Source of the DNA: Ceratodon purpureus
Lineage: Eukaryota > Streptophyta > Bryopsida > Pseudoditrichales > Ditrichaceae
Assembly (NCBI GenBank): GCA_014871385.1
Contig: CM026425.1
Coordinates: 7,913,243-7,977,242 of the forward strand
Length of the DNA stretch: 64,000 bases
Direction: 5' to 3'
The translations under genes and the position numbers were made by a program. A model generated the notes under the pieces. It had not been told where the DNA came from and ran no database searches. It saw only the letters and a program-made list of their open reading frames with translations. The number at the start of each line of letters is the position of its first letter. Within the stretch, counting starts at the first letter, position 1. Shown here in pieces: positions 10,133-20,441 of this stretch.

Positions 10133-10734
10133 TTTGATCCGAAAAAGCACGGAGGATTTGTCAAGTACGAGCGTGAGGCTCTACTTTTACCATCAGTCGC
10201 TGAGCGGGTGGAAGACTGGGGAGAGGTTGTCGAGCATAACATAAATGAACCACTTCTCAAAACTCAATCAGCCAGGTGTATGGACTGTGAAACTCCGTTC
10301 TGCCATCAGGTATTAACACAACTCTACTTTGTTATAAAATGAGACCTGGAGTTCTCTAGTTTGCAAACTCGTGAGAGTTTGACTAATCACAGCAATTTTG
10401 ATTTATTCATTTGTACTCTCCAACATTCAAATGGAGATTTTAAAACATTTCTCACCCTTTTGAACTTGTAACACCGCATCAGCACCTAACCTGGATGGGT
10501 GTGTATTCTACAAGATCACAGCAAGTGTTCGTTAGGAAACAAGATACCTGAGCTTCTCGAAACCAACAATTTTCCAGAGTTCACGTGGCGCGTATGCCCT
10601 GCACCATGTGAAGGAGCTTGTGTACTAGGCATCATCGAGAATCCAGTTACCATCAAGACCATGGAATGCACTATTATCAATAAGGGCTGGGAAATTGGTT
10701 GGATGGTGCCACGGCCTCCTCAAAAGCGGACCAG
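10133..10734 (+). pseudogene. GLT1: NADH-glutamate synthase (GOGAT) fragment, two exons
   Basis: Exon A (about 10133-10309) contains KTQSARCMDCETPFCHQ, the Cys-rich Fe-S segment of the GltD-like part of GOGAT, and ends at a gtatta donor. Exon B (about 10513-10734) contains [39 protein letters not shown] and [12 protein letters not shown], and ends at a gtataa donor. Between NKIPE and LLETNNF about 20 residues that the family normally has are missing, and the usual Gly in the FTGRVC motif is Trp. The FAD-binding GSGPAG exon that should follow is absent. The preserved splice sites show that this was copied as DNA, not from mRNA. GOGAT makes glutamate from glutamine and 2-oxoglutarate in plastids; this fragment cannot do so. 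Confidence 0.85.
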
Positions 10735-11079
10735 GTATAATTCCGCATTTGACTGGGTTGATCTTGTAAAAAATGGTCTAGCTAATTGACCATACATCAC
10801 AGTGGCACGTCAAAGCCACTAGTTGAAAAAGATTCACAGGCAGCAATTAGAATGTTCATTGCTGGGCTTCCTAGACTTGCGAATGATCATTTCTTTCAGT
10901 TAGGTCTTGAAAATCTCTACAGTCTATTTAGTGAACTTATCTTATCAAAGATCATATATCTTGACTTGCTTACATCAAGAGACTCAACCGTGTATACTAA
11001 CTACCTCTTTGTAGCAGAAAAGGTATTGCTACTCCTTGTCATTGGAGATGCTCGTCAAGCGAGGAGGACACAAGAGACA

Positions 11080-11156
11080 AATAAAAGTAGTATAAGTGGT
11101 GCTTAGATTCATTGGCGCACCCACTAAATCTAAGTACCTCTTTTACTACTTTTATT
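11080..11156. other. 30-bp inverted repeat (3 mismatches) at the Helitron 5' side
   Basis: Bases 11080-11109 pair with 11127-11156, 27 of 30 matching, around a 17-base loop (11110-11126). It lies between the GOGAT fragment and the A-rich leader of the Helitron ORFs. The right arm begins AATCTAAGTACC, so a Helitron-like 5' TC end could start at 11129. Alternatively the whole hairpin belongs to the element or to a small fold-back insertion. Confidence 0.75.
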
Positions 11157-11418
11157 GTGTTCATTACTTTCCAGCCTTTTCGTACAATATACAACATACA
11201 ATACTATACAATACCATATTACACTATACAGAATATACTAATCTATACGACAAAATACTACACAATTATATACAAAGCTATATTACACTACTCTATACAT
11301 ATATACCACTATATGCTATATAATCTATGCCAACAAACATTGTGGAAAAGACATATCCTTTCAATATCACACCTACAACATACGAGTACAAAAATAAAAT
11401 ACAACGCATGAATACACT

Positions 11419-12509
11419 ATGGAAGAGACTCCTAAATATGCTCTTAATGCAATAAAACGCAAGAGATATACTGATAATCTATCACATATAGATATACATA
11501 AGAAGGAGATGCGAAACAAAAAGAGAAGAGAAAAATATGCTCAAGAAAAAATCACCAAAATATCACTTCCATCAATTATAAATAGAGACATCAATCATAC
11601 TGCAAACCAAGATCCATTACCAACTCTATTCAATAATATACAAGATGTAAAAAACACATGTCGTATGGAGGTACATATTAAACCTCACATTCAAGAACCA
11701 ATGTTAACAAACAACAATTCTTGTACAATAAATGAAAATAGAAAAGTGTTGTGTGCACATAAAGAAAAGCTATCATATAGCGACATACATAAGAAAGAGA
11801 TGTGAAACAAAAGAAGAAGAGAAAAATATGCCCAAGAAAAGCTCACCAAAATATCACCTCCATCAGTTATAAATACAAAGAACATTCATAATACTAACAC
11901 ACGTACAATACCAATGATGAAACTACACAAAAAGGAGATGATCAATAAAAAACGAAGAGAAACATATGCACAAGAAAAAGAAATAAGAAAACTAAAGATA
12001 GATATACATGACTCAAACATTGAAGAACCATTATTGACAAAGAAACAAAAAACCACCCATGCAATATACACTTTCATCAAAAAAATAAACAAACCAATTT
12101 CTAAACCATCCACTGACCAAGTAAAAATCAAACCAAATACAATAAACAAAAACCGTAGAGGTAAAAGCATATTACTTAAAAACCTCAAATCGATTAATAT
12201 GAAGCGAGAGCCCTATATGCTTCACGAAAACACATGAAAGACTTAGAAATACTTAATCATAAACGAAGAAACCTTTATAAACACCAAAGACTTCTAAAAA
12301 CTATACAAGTATATAAAAGTCTTAGACACACATATATATTACATAATAGTCTAAACCAAAATAAACATGAATTTCCTCCAAAGATTACCTTCAAAAACAA
12401 TCTACATTGCTTTGAACAATATAATGACTACATGACAAACAAGTCCTTCATACTATTGAATTGCTCAGTATGCAATCAAATGACAAATACAACACTCCTT
12501 AAAATTTAA
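11419..12509 (+). pseudogene. Helitron N-terminal region with basic repeats and a CxxC motif
   Basis: Three copies of a basic motif occur: IHKKEMRNKKRREKYAQEK near 11493, a copy interrupted by TGA near 11788, and LHKKEMINKKRRETYAQEK near 11919. Basic (R/K/E)-rich repeats of this kind occur at the N-terminus of many Helitron proteins and may bind nucleic acid. The TGA at 11803-11805 stands where the first copy has CGA, a C-to-T change at a CpG. A frame change near 12234 leads to a segment ending in FILLNCSVCNQM, a likely zinc-binding half that pairs with the CKAC in the next ORF. A second frame change separates it from the Rep ORF. Confidence 0.65.
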
Positions 12510-12549
12510 AAAGTACGATGTTAATGATATTAATGATATATTCCCTCAC

Positions 12550-15500
12550 ATGAGAGCATTATTAACATTCAATCCAGACCACCACATGTACAACAAGTCA
12601 ACTGCACCCCAAGAATTTTACAATGATACCCAACATATGCATATGAACATTAATGGATTACTACTTTCTAAAAAGGGAATCTCAAGCATAGACAATACCC
12701 TATATATGTGTAAGGCATGTCAATCTGCAATACATTCCAAACGGATGCCTAAATATGCTCTTGCAAATGGCTTGTGGATAGGAGAAGTTGATAAGTTGCT
12801 TCCTAAACTAACAACGGTAGAACAGTCACTTATATCTAAATACCGATGTTGTGCAATACTTATAAAATTACGATACATTAAAGGTGGAAATGGACAATAT
12901 GCTCTAAAAGGAAACTTGGTGATTTTTCCTCAAGATCCAATTACTGCAAACAAACTAATCACCATTATCCCACCATCATTAGATTCTTTATCTGAATCAA
13001 TTGCAATCCATTTTGTAGGGGCCACTCATCCACCAATAGACATCATAAAAGCATGTAATTTATTATATATTCGTAGGGATGTAGTATCAGCTTGGATTAC
13101 ATGGCTTCAAATACATCATATCGGATATAAAGACATAACAATAGATACTGAAGCTATAAATACACTACCTCACAATGATATACCGAGCTCTATATTAAGA
13201 TCTATTTTTGAGTCTACAAACATTGGATTAGCCAATGCTGAACATCGTACCAACATAACAGATCTACATAATGTATCCAAAAAAGATCCCACTAACACAT
13301 CTATTCCAGTCATAGAAACCTCAGGACTTTTAGACTTTGACGGCACAGATATAGATGCCAATGAAATGATGCAAAATGCTGTACAAAATATCCAAAATAA
13401 CTTATACATGTCTTATACTCACGGATCAAGTATGGTTAACGAATACAACAACAATGACTTAATTGCTAGTATGTTTCCCACTCTTTTTCCATGTGGCATA
13501 GGAGTGCCTGAAATGAGTAATCGTCCAATAAAAATCACTCTACAAACACATGTACGTTATCTACTCAATCTTGATGATAAAATACACGAATTTGGTAGAC
13601 ATCATTTATTTCCATTCTTCATGTTCAACATAATACAACGACGACAAATATGTCTCGGTTCTAAACTCACCGTATCAAAACCATCATTTATTTCAGAGGC
13701 TACACTATTGAATAACATTAAATCTATAAACTTCAACAAGTTAATTGAGAACCCGCAGACATATATAGAAAATAAGGATATACAAAATCTATTACGACAC
13801 ATTAAAGCATCTAGCAGACACGTCCTAGCATCAAGCAGTTCTCATAAAATCCAACGAGATCAAATCATAAGTATGATGCATCGATTAGGTGTCCCGAGCA
13901 TTTTTTTTACAATTAATCCAGCTGCCATACACCATCCGCTTGTATGTTTATATAATGGAGAGAATATAAACCTAGATATGCATTTCGATACCAATATACC
14001 TAACAAAAATAGAAGACATTATATTGCAACAACAAACCCAAAAGCTCAAGCTACTTTTGTGCAGACCTTAGTAAATGCCACATTTAAATACCTTCTTTGT
14101 ACAAAAGAAAAAAATACTCAAACAAATATAGACAAAACCGGAATACTTGGCAACATATCTGCCCACTATGGATGTTATGAATTAGCCAAAAATGGAACTC
14201 AACACATACACACTCTACTATGGTTAGCAAATGCACTTGATCCAAATGAACTAACTAAAAAACTACAAAATGATCCAATCTTTCGAGCATCTCTAATCAA
14301 ATATCTAAACAATAACATTATAAGAGACACTACATCATTTCAAAGTACCATCAATAACGAACACATTGGAAAAAAACCACACATAGAAGACAATCATTCA
14401 AACCTCATAAATGAAAACATACATCCTTGCACAACACGTGCTCCAAATACAAACCACTCAAATTTCTTAAACAACTTCAGAAATGATGTGATAACTCTAA
14501 TGAATGTATGCAATAGACACGTCTGTAAGCCAGCATGTTACAAAAACGATAAAGATGCACATACAAAACTATGTAGATACGGATACCCTGCCCCAATAAT
14601 ATCCGAAACACACTTCGATATAGACACAAGTCTATTACATATCAGACGAAAAGACGAGTGGCTAAATAATGCAAATCCATGGATACTAAGTGCATGTCGA
14701 TGCAACCACGACATCAAGTTTATAGGTGCTTCTGGAAAAGACGCTAAGGCCATTGTTTATTATATTACCGATTACATCACAAAATCTTCAATATATACAT
14801 CACATATGTACTCTCTCCTACAAATTGCTGTACAGAAGATTGAAACTACATACGACAAACAAACATGTAAAGATTCGATTGATCGTAGTCGTCGGCTACT
14901 TATAAAATGTTTAAATACCATAGGTTCTCAACAAGAGATATCCGCAACAAGGGCCATTAGTTACCTCATGAATTATCCCGATCATATAACAAACTATAAT
15001 TTCACATATATTCCATGGTATAGTTTATCATACTGGGTCCAAGAACAAGAGCAACACTTGAATAAATCCATAGATACCGAACATGAACGAGGACGCTTTG
15101 AAACATTTAAATTGTCCAAGCAAAAGAATGGAAATCAAATAGTATTGCATAACTTCCGCATAGACTACCAATACCGTCCACTTATTTGTGCCTCAATGTC
15201 ACCATATGAATTTGCTAGCACAACATCCAAAACAAACCATTCAAATGGATTCAAATATCTAGAAGAACATCCCCAATCTCAATCTCATAGTCTATACAAA
15301 TTCAAAAATGCCAAGATTCCAGTCATTCAAGGTTACAACATTCCTTCCAAAAATAGTGATCCTGAAAACTACAGTCGAGTCATGTGCATATTACTTACAT
15401 CATGGCGTACACTCTACGATATAAAACCAACACAATGTAATACCTGGCAAGAAGTATATTCACTACATCAACAAAGTATAACACCGTATAATAAACAAAT

Positions 15501-16380
15501 CATATCAAACATAGAAGTTATCCAACAGAGCAAAGAATCCAGAGACGCAGACAGACTCATGATTGACAAAATGAAATCAAATACATCCACAAATACCTAC
15601 AACGAAGAAGAAGAACAAGTTGAAGAAGAACAAGAAGAAAAACAACCCATCTACAACAAAGCCTTAGAAGACGAACTAGATGAAGACAAAAACATATGTA
15701 TAAATATCATACAAGATGAACATGTTGTAAATCCAACATACGATAAGACCCTAGAATTACAATACATACGATGTAATACAAGTATGAAAAGATATGTGGC
15801 TAATATAATAGAGACACTCCAGAGTATGACTACAACCACAAATACACCAACTCAAAACACATCAGAAGACACTTTTGGTACATCCAAGAAACTTTATATT
15901 TCCCCCATTAAAAACTGGATGAAAGAATTACGCACTCAAGAAAAATCCACTCAAACAAACACACAACAAAACACACAACAATATACAAAAATATACGATA
16001 CACTTCATAGTGCACCATTATTAAGATCTTTAACTAATCAAGATACTTTAAATCTACATAATGACAATAATGATATAAACACGTATCCCACATACGACAC
16101 GTCACTACAAAAAAAAATACAGAGCACATTCAATCTTTCCTTTGAACAAAATCAAATCTTTGTACAGTACAAACAACACCTACGAACAACTACATCTATG
16201 AATCAAATACTCATGTATGCTGGAGGTGCAACTGGTACAGGAAAAACACAAATCATTAGAGCTATCAAACTATATTTTCAAGAATCTCATATGGAACATA
16301 GACTAAAAGTAGGCGCTTACACAACAAGTGCAGCTATACTAATAGGTGGATCCACTATACATTCACTATACATTCTTTAG
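12550..16380 (+). pseudogene. Helitron Rep domain and start of helicase (1276-codon ORF)
   Basis: The long open frame starts with MRALLTFNPDHHMYN. Residues 50-80 carry CKACQSAIHSKRMPKYALAN followed by GLWIGEV, the DUF6570-type signature. The Helitron-like N domain follows (SMFPTLFPCGIG; RHVLASSSSHKIQRDQI). The HUH motif is HIH with His at codons 552 and 554. The catalytic Tyr motif is YYITDYITK at 737-745, with two tyrosines spaced as in Y2 Rep enzymes, which nick and rejoin single strands. The PIF1 Walker A motif GGATGTGKTQ lies at 1224-1233. The ORF ends early at 16378-16380 because an 11-bp tandem duplication shifts the frame within the GGSTIHSL motif. An acidic Glu-rich linker lies near codons 1015-1040. 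Confidence 0.85.
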
Positions 16381-17680
16381 TAGGAATAGCAATAGATACG
16401 CAAATAAACTCCATCATACTTAAATCAAGCATAGACAAATGGGCAGAAATAGACCACTTGATCATTAATGAAGTATCTATGATAGGTTGCAATATGCTTG
16501 GAACCCTCCATATGAAACTATAGAAACTAAAAGCAAACATGTTGCCATCTGGAGGAACAAACATTCTCTTCATGAGCGATTTCATGCAATTTCCACCTAT
16601 CAGTGACGCACCCCTGTACACCACGAATGTTGAGCCCACATTTGCTTTCACAAAACATATACAGAAAAAAATTATTGGAAAGAGTCTACGGGAAAATTAT
16701 GTTCGACCAAATACAGCCATTCTCTCAAAACAAATGAGGCAAGCAGAAGATCTACAACATAGTAACCTTTTAAAAAATATCCGAGAAGAGAATTTCTCTA
16801 AATAAGATTATCAACTATTAAGTAGTCGATTTTTAACAAATCTAATGATCAACCTCCTCGCACCTCCATGGGAAGATGCATGCTACATTGTTTCACGCAA
16901 TGATCTAAGAAATGCAATCAATCACTACATGATTGAACACAACCTAAAAAAACATAACCATACATCTTACACCATTGTACCTACAAACACGTACAAAAAA
17001 CAACCCCTCCGACAAGATATACAACTATTAGTCCGACAAACGATTACTCCTAAAAAGAGCCAAAACCTCCTCCCATTCCTCAAATTATATAAGGGAATGA
17101 AAGTTATGTTGACCAAAAACATACATACAAAATTGGGACTAGTAAACGGTGCAATAGGAGAAATCATCCAAGTTCTCCTCGAGCAACCTAACACATCCAC
17201 AAAGAACTCTATGCACGCACCAACCCACGTCTTAGTGGATTTCTCAAAATTCATGAGCACCCAACCAACTCTACCTCAAATAAAATTTGAAGGACTACCT
17301 AAAAATGTTGTACCCATTGCACCTATATCCAGAGTTATGGTGTTTGATTATCCGACACATGAGTACAAACACAACAAAACATTTAAAATAAATAGATACC
17401 AACTACCTCTTATACTTACATTATGTCTCACTGATTACAAAGCACAAGGTCAAACTCACAGTCATCTCATAATAGATCTCCAAAACCCTCAAGATGGAAA
17501 ACCGCTCAATATGCACAACATCTATGTAACACTATCACGACTCCGTAGCATACAAGGCCTCGTAATACTTCGAGACATCACATTTGAAGAAATCAATAAA
17601 TATAAATTTAACAAAGGAAGTCTACAATACATGCTAGAGAACCACCAAACTTCTCCCAATAATCAACCAAACAATAAAGA
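16380..17680 (+). pseudogene. Helitron PIF1-type helicase, C-terminal part
   Basis: After the shift the helicase continues as VGIAIDTQINS. Motif II reads LIINEVSMIG, with Asn (AAT, 16467-16469) where PIF1 helicases have the Walker B Asp, so ATP hydrolysis would be lost even without the stops. In-frame stops lie at 16521-16523 (TAG where Gln is plausible) and 16803-16805. Later motifs are recognisable: PSGGTNILFMSDFMQFPPI, LKLYKGMKVMLTKNI, NGAIGEI, DYKAQGQT (motif V, near 17432) and YVTLSRLRS (motif VI, near 17524). The helicase unwinds DNA during rolling-circle transposition. Confidence 0.85.
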
Positions 17681-17819
17681 ACTTAAACATCCTTCCAAAA
17701 AAATTATAATTGACATGAAGAACTACAAGACACACCTTCCTAATAAGCTACCAAAAAAGGAACATACACAATCATCCATATCTAAAAATATTCAATCACC
17801 ATCGTCTACAAATATAGAG

Positions 17820-18308
17820 ACACAAAATATTGAACAATTAGCCAACAACTACTGGATTACTAAATATCAACTAACACAACATCACGAGAAGACATTACTA
17901 AATCCTTCTAATGCCACATTGCACAGAAGATCAAAATATACAACAAACTGTCTCCAATATCTATTCATAAACAGAAATCATTAGATACTAGCTCTTATAC
18001 AACCAAATTATATACATTACCAAGTCATAATATACGATTCCAAAAAACCTCAAAACTCATTGTTACCACATGACACAATACAAAAACTTCAACAACTCAT
18101 CACATCTGTAACATTCCGATATAAATATGCAGACGTAATGCAACAGCCAGACAATTCATCATGTGGAGTGTTTGCATTAGCATATGCAACTGACATTGCT
18201 TATGAAATAAATCCTGAAACGTCAATCTACAGTACACCTAATATGCGACAACATCTACGAGATAACATTACACAATTCAAACTATTACCTTTTCCAAAAA
18301 CAACATAA
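17820..18308 (+). pseudogene. Ulp1/C48-type cysteine protease domain at Helitron C-terminus
   Basis: This segment is in the same frame as the helicase (16845 onward). It shows the Ulp1-like order YWITKYQLTQ, INRNH then TAG then ILALI, VIIYDS and QQPDNSSCGVFALAYA. The presumed catalytic triad is His at 17979-17981, Asp at 18036-18038 and Cys at 18162-18164, with the oxyanion Gln just before DNSSCG. The TAG at 17982-17984 stands where the invariant Trp of the HW motif is expected, a TGG-to-TAG change. Ulp1 proteases cut SUMO-like tags or polyproteins; here the role could be self-processing or acting on host SUMO conjugates, which is inference. Many Helitron variants carry an OTU protease instead. 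Confidence 0.75.
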
Positions 18309-18443
18309 TGAACTATTGAACCATGACCATCATAAAAACCAACTACCTTCTTCCAATATACACCTATCCACCATTACCTTTACATACCTATCAATCATAA
18401 ATATCAATCGTCACTGGTAATGCGGAGAGCAGCTAAGCCCTAG

Positions 18444-19514
18444 AAACATGGGTCAAATAATTTCTTTTAGAGTGTACAATTGGACAATGGAGAACTAATG
18501 ATTTGAATCAGTCATACCATGGTATAATTCATAAAGAATACCAATGACATATTAAAATGACTCATCAAGAAGTATAATTAACAATTCTTTTACCATTTTA
18601 ATTTTTCATAAACACATTTCTACCTAGTTTATATAGAGCCAAGTAAACAACACCAAGGATAAAACAATAATCTATTATCAAAGCCCCTACAATTGTATCT
18701 TAAGTTCATTCACCTCTACAATTATATTTTTCTAAAGTTAGAAGGCGTTATTGCATAATTCTGTCCACTTCAAAAAAGAATTCACCTGCGAAAGCTATGG
18801 TTTCATCTGCCAATTTAGCGATAATTTGACATGCTACCTTACATACTCGCAAGCTGCGCATTACCAACCATAATCATCTCGGAAGCCGAAACTAGCTCAG
18901 CCGCGGCAGCCTCTAGAGTACATGAGGACGGCGTGTGAATGGAGGAAGTGCAGGATAATATAAAAATGTAGAAACTAGCCTGTTAATAGTATCGCTTCGG
19001 AACATGATCGATGTCACAAGGGTCTCACACACGGCGTCACAGCCAAGCATCGATCGGGATTAATGTAGGTCTTATCAACACTGATCTGCCGTCGACGACA
19101 TCGCGGAGGTAGCGGCGAAGCCACACCTGCTCAACCGAAATCAGCGCTGATCTGCACATGAGGAAGTGCCCCGCGGGGAGCATTAGTGACCCGATGAGTA
19201 CCTTCAAGAACAGTGATTCTGTGCGTTTACGTCCTAGCACTCTGTCGCAGCTCTCATGAGATCAAGAGACGGAACAGTGAAATATGGAAAATTCCTGATC
19301 TCATCTGCAATGAAGTTTTGCAAATTGCTTATGCATTTGTGTCTGGAAAGGGTTTCAAGATATGCGCAACGTGACATTCGTTTTAATGATGTCGTGGCTG
19401 TCATTTTAAGCACCACACATTGAGGGACGTTAGCCTGCCAATAATGGTCAGATATAGTGTAGTGCCGACCTCGCATGCTTTCTGCATGGTCTTTGACTCT
19501 CAGATGCCGAATGG
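18444..19514. other. Intergenic, no gene seen
   Basis: AT-rich up to about 18800, then rising GC content towards the HsbA-like gene. The minus-strand ORFs at 19037-19240 and 19234-19611 show no domain and probably arise from the higher GC content. Confidence 0.6.
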
Positions 19515-19522
19515 TATATAAT
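19515..19522 (+). promoter_or_regulatory. Possible TATA box upstream of the HsbA-like gene
   Basis: TATATAAT lies about 365 bases before the chosen ATG. That spacing implies a long 5' leader, possibly with an intron ending at the ctttgcag at 19868-19875. Position and consensus are the only evidence. Confidence 0.35.
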
Positions 19523-19886
19523 GCCACGTCTCGGTGAAGCATGCAGGTCAACCAGCGGAGCAGTTTGTGAGACGAGTGCAGGTTGGTTCTATCGGGTGGG
19601 TGGCGAGACATACGTACCTGATATACATCGGGTCGACTGCATTCTCTTCAGGCGACTCATCGGTAAGGGATCTGGGTCTACGCCGTCATGGGTCAAGCCT
19701 CTTGACGATTCCTGTGAATGATTCTCTGGCTTCGTGTTTGAACAGCTCGCCGTATCTTCTGCAAGTCCAGTGTTGCATGGCAGTCGTCCTGTCTGTACTC
19801 GATTGTGTAGTTGACGTTGGTGCTGATCCTTGCATGGTTTCCATGCGTGGTGGCTGATCTGTGCACGCTTTGCAGCTTCGGTCGAG

Positions 19887-20441
19887 ATGGCGTCGTTTGC
19901 ATCCAGGGCTGTTTGCCTAGTGCTGATCTCCCTGGCACTCTGCCACGCCGTGGCTGGACAGGCCACCCCAGCGGAGCAGATCGTGCAGGCGTTCAAGGAG
20001 ATCACGACTCTGTCCGACAACCTCCGTATTCAGACGCAGAAGATCAACCTGGTCACCGCTCTAACGTTGGGCCCTCAGGTTGGGCCGGGATTCAATGCCA
20101 TCATCACCAGAGTTGGGAAAGCAGGGACCATGCTCCAGAGCCCGAACATGAAAGCACTTGGGGCCGCCGATGCGAAGACGGTGGTGGCCGCCCTGACGAC
20201 GTTCGTGGAGGTCCACCAAGCGCTGTTGAACGTGCTGATTGGCAAGCACGGGGTGCTGACTCTCATCCCCTTTTTCGAGCCAATTAGGCAGGCTCTGGTG
20301 GCTTTGGAGGCGACCGTGGACAGCTTCGCGTTCTACCTGATCGCAGTGATCCCGACGGAGAAGCCGGCTGCCAACCAGCAATTCGGATCGCTTGGAGTGA
20401 CGGTTTCGCTCGCCATCAGCACGTACGAGCAGCCTCTTTAG
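19887..20441 (+). CDS. Secreted HsbA-like protein, single exon, 184 aa
   Basis: The ATG at 19887 gives a classic signal peptide (basic start, hydrophobic VCLVLISLALCHAVAG, likely cleavage near residue 24 before QATPAEQ). The mature part is about 160 residues, all-alpha, Cys-free, with heptad-like hydrophobic spacing and the layout of fungal hydrophobic surface-binding protein A / cell-wall galactomannoprotein (HsbA, PF12296): TLSDNLRIQTQKIN early, a central ALLNVLIGKHGVLTLI, and a late SLAISTYEQPL. HsbA proteins are secreted and bind hydrophobic surfaces or cell wall. The family call is from pattern, not a search. There is no intron, and GC content is clearly above the flanking DNA, which would suit a transferred gene. 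The 19830 frame start would add 19 non-signal residues and was rejected. Confidence 0.6.
   Translation: MASFASRAVCLVLISLALCHAVAGQATPAEQIVQAFKEITTLSDNLRIQTQKINLVTALTLGPQVGPGFNAIITRVGKAGTMLQSPNMKALGAADAKTVVAALTTFVEVHQALLNVLIGKHGVLTLIPFFEPIRQALVALEATVDSFAFYLIAVIPTEKPAANQQFGSLGVTVSLAISTYEQPL

Larger units (their letters stand above)
11127..18443 (+). mobile_element. Helitron-like rolling-circle transposon, decayed, near full length
   Basis: The coding core (11419-18308) encodes, in order, a basic-repeat N-terminus, a DUF6570-like zinc-binding segment, an HUH Rep domain, a PIF1 helicase and a Ulp1-like protease. The plus strand is strikingly A- and C-rich compared with both flanks. The reading frame is broken at least seven times (frame changes near 12.23 and 12.5 kb; stops at 11803, 16521, 16803 and 17982; an 11-bp duplication at 16354-16375), so it is not autonomous. 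The ends are not certain: the 5' side is placed at the palindrome at 11127, and a CTAG at 18440-18443 is only a weak 3' candidate. Gene fragments (PPR, GOGAT) lie just upstream, as is common near Helitrons. Confidence 0.85.

Noticed and set aside
17820-18308. Ulp1 segment as an independent MULE-type element
   Set aside because: It is in the same frame as the helicase, with no terminal inverted repeats or transposase between them.
18440-18443. CTAG as the Helitron 3' end
   Set aside because: It is followed by A rather than T and has no convincing hairpin just upstream. It is used only as an approximate limit.
19037-19611. Minus-strand ORFs upstream of the HsbA-like gene
   Set aside because: No domain, no splice signals that extend them, and a rise in GC content explains the open frames.
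20061-20381. Minus-strand ORFs over the HsbA-like gene
   Set aside because: Shadows of the plus-strand gene, which has a signal peptide and coherent helical pattern.
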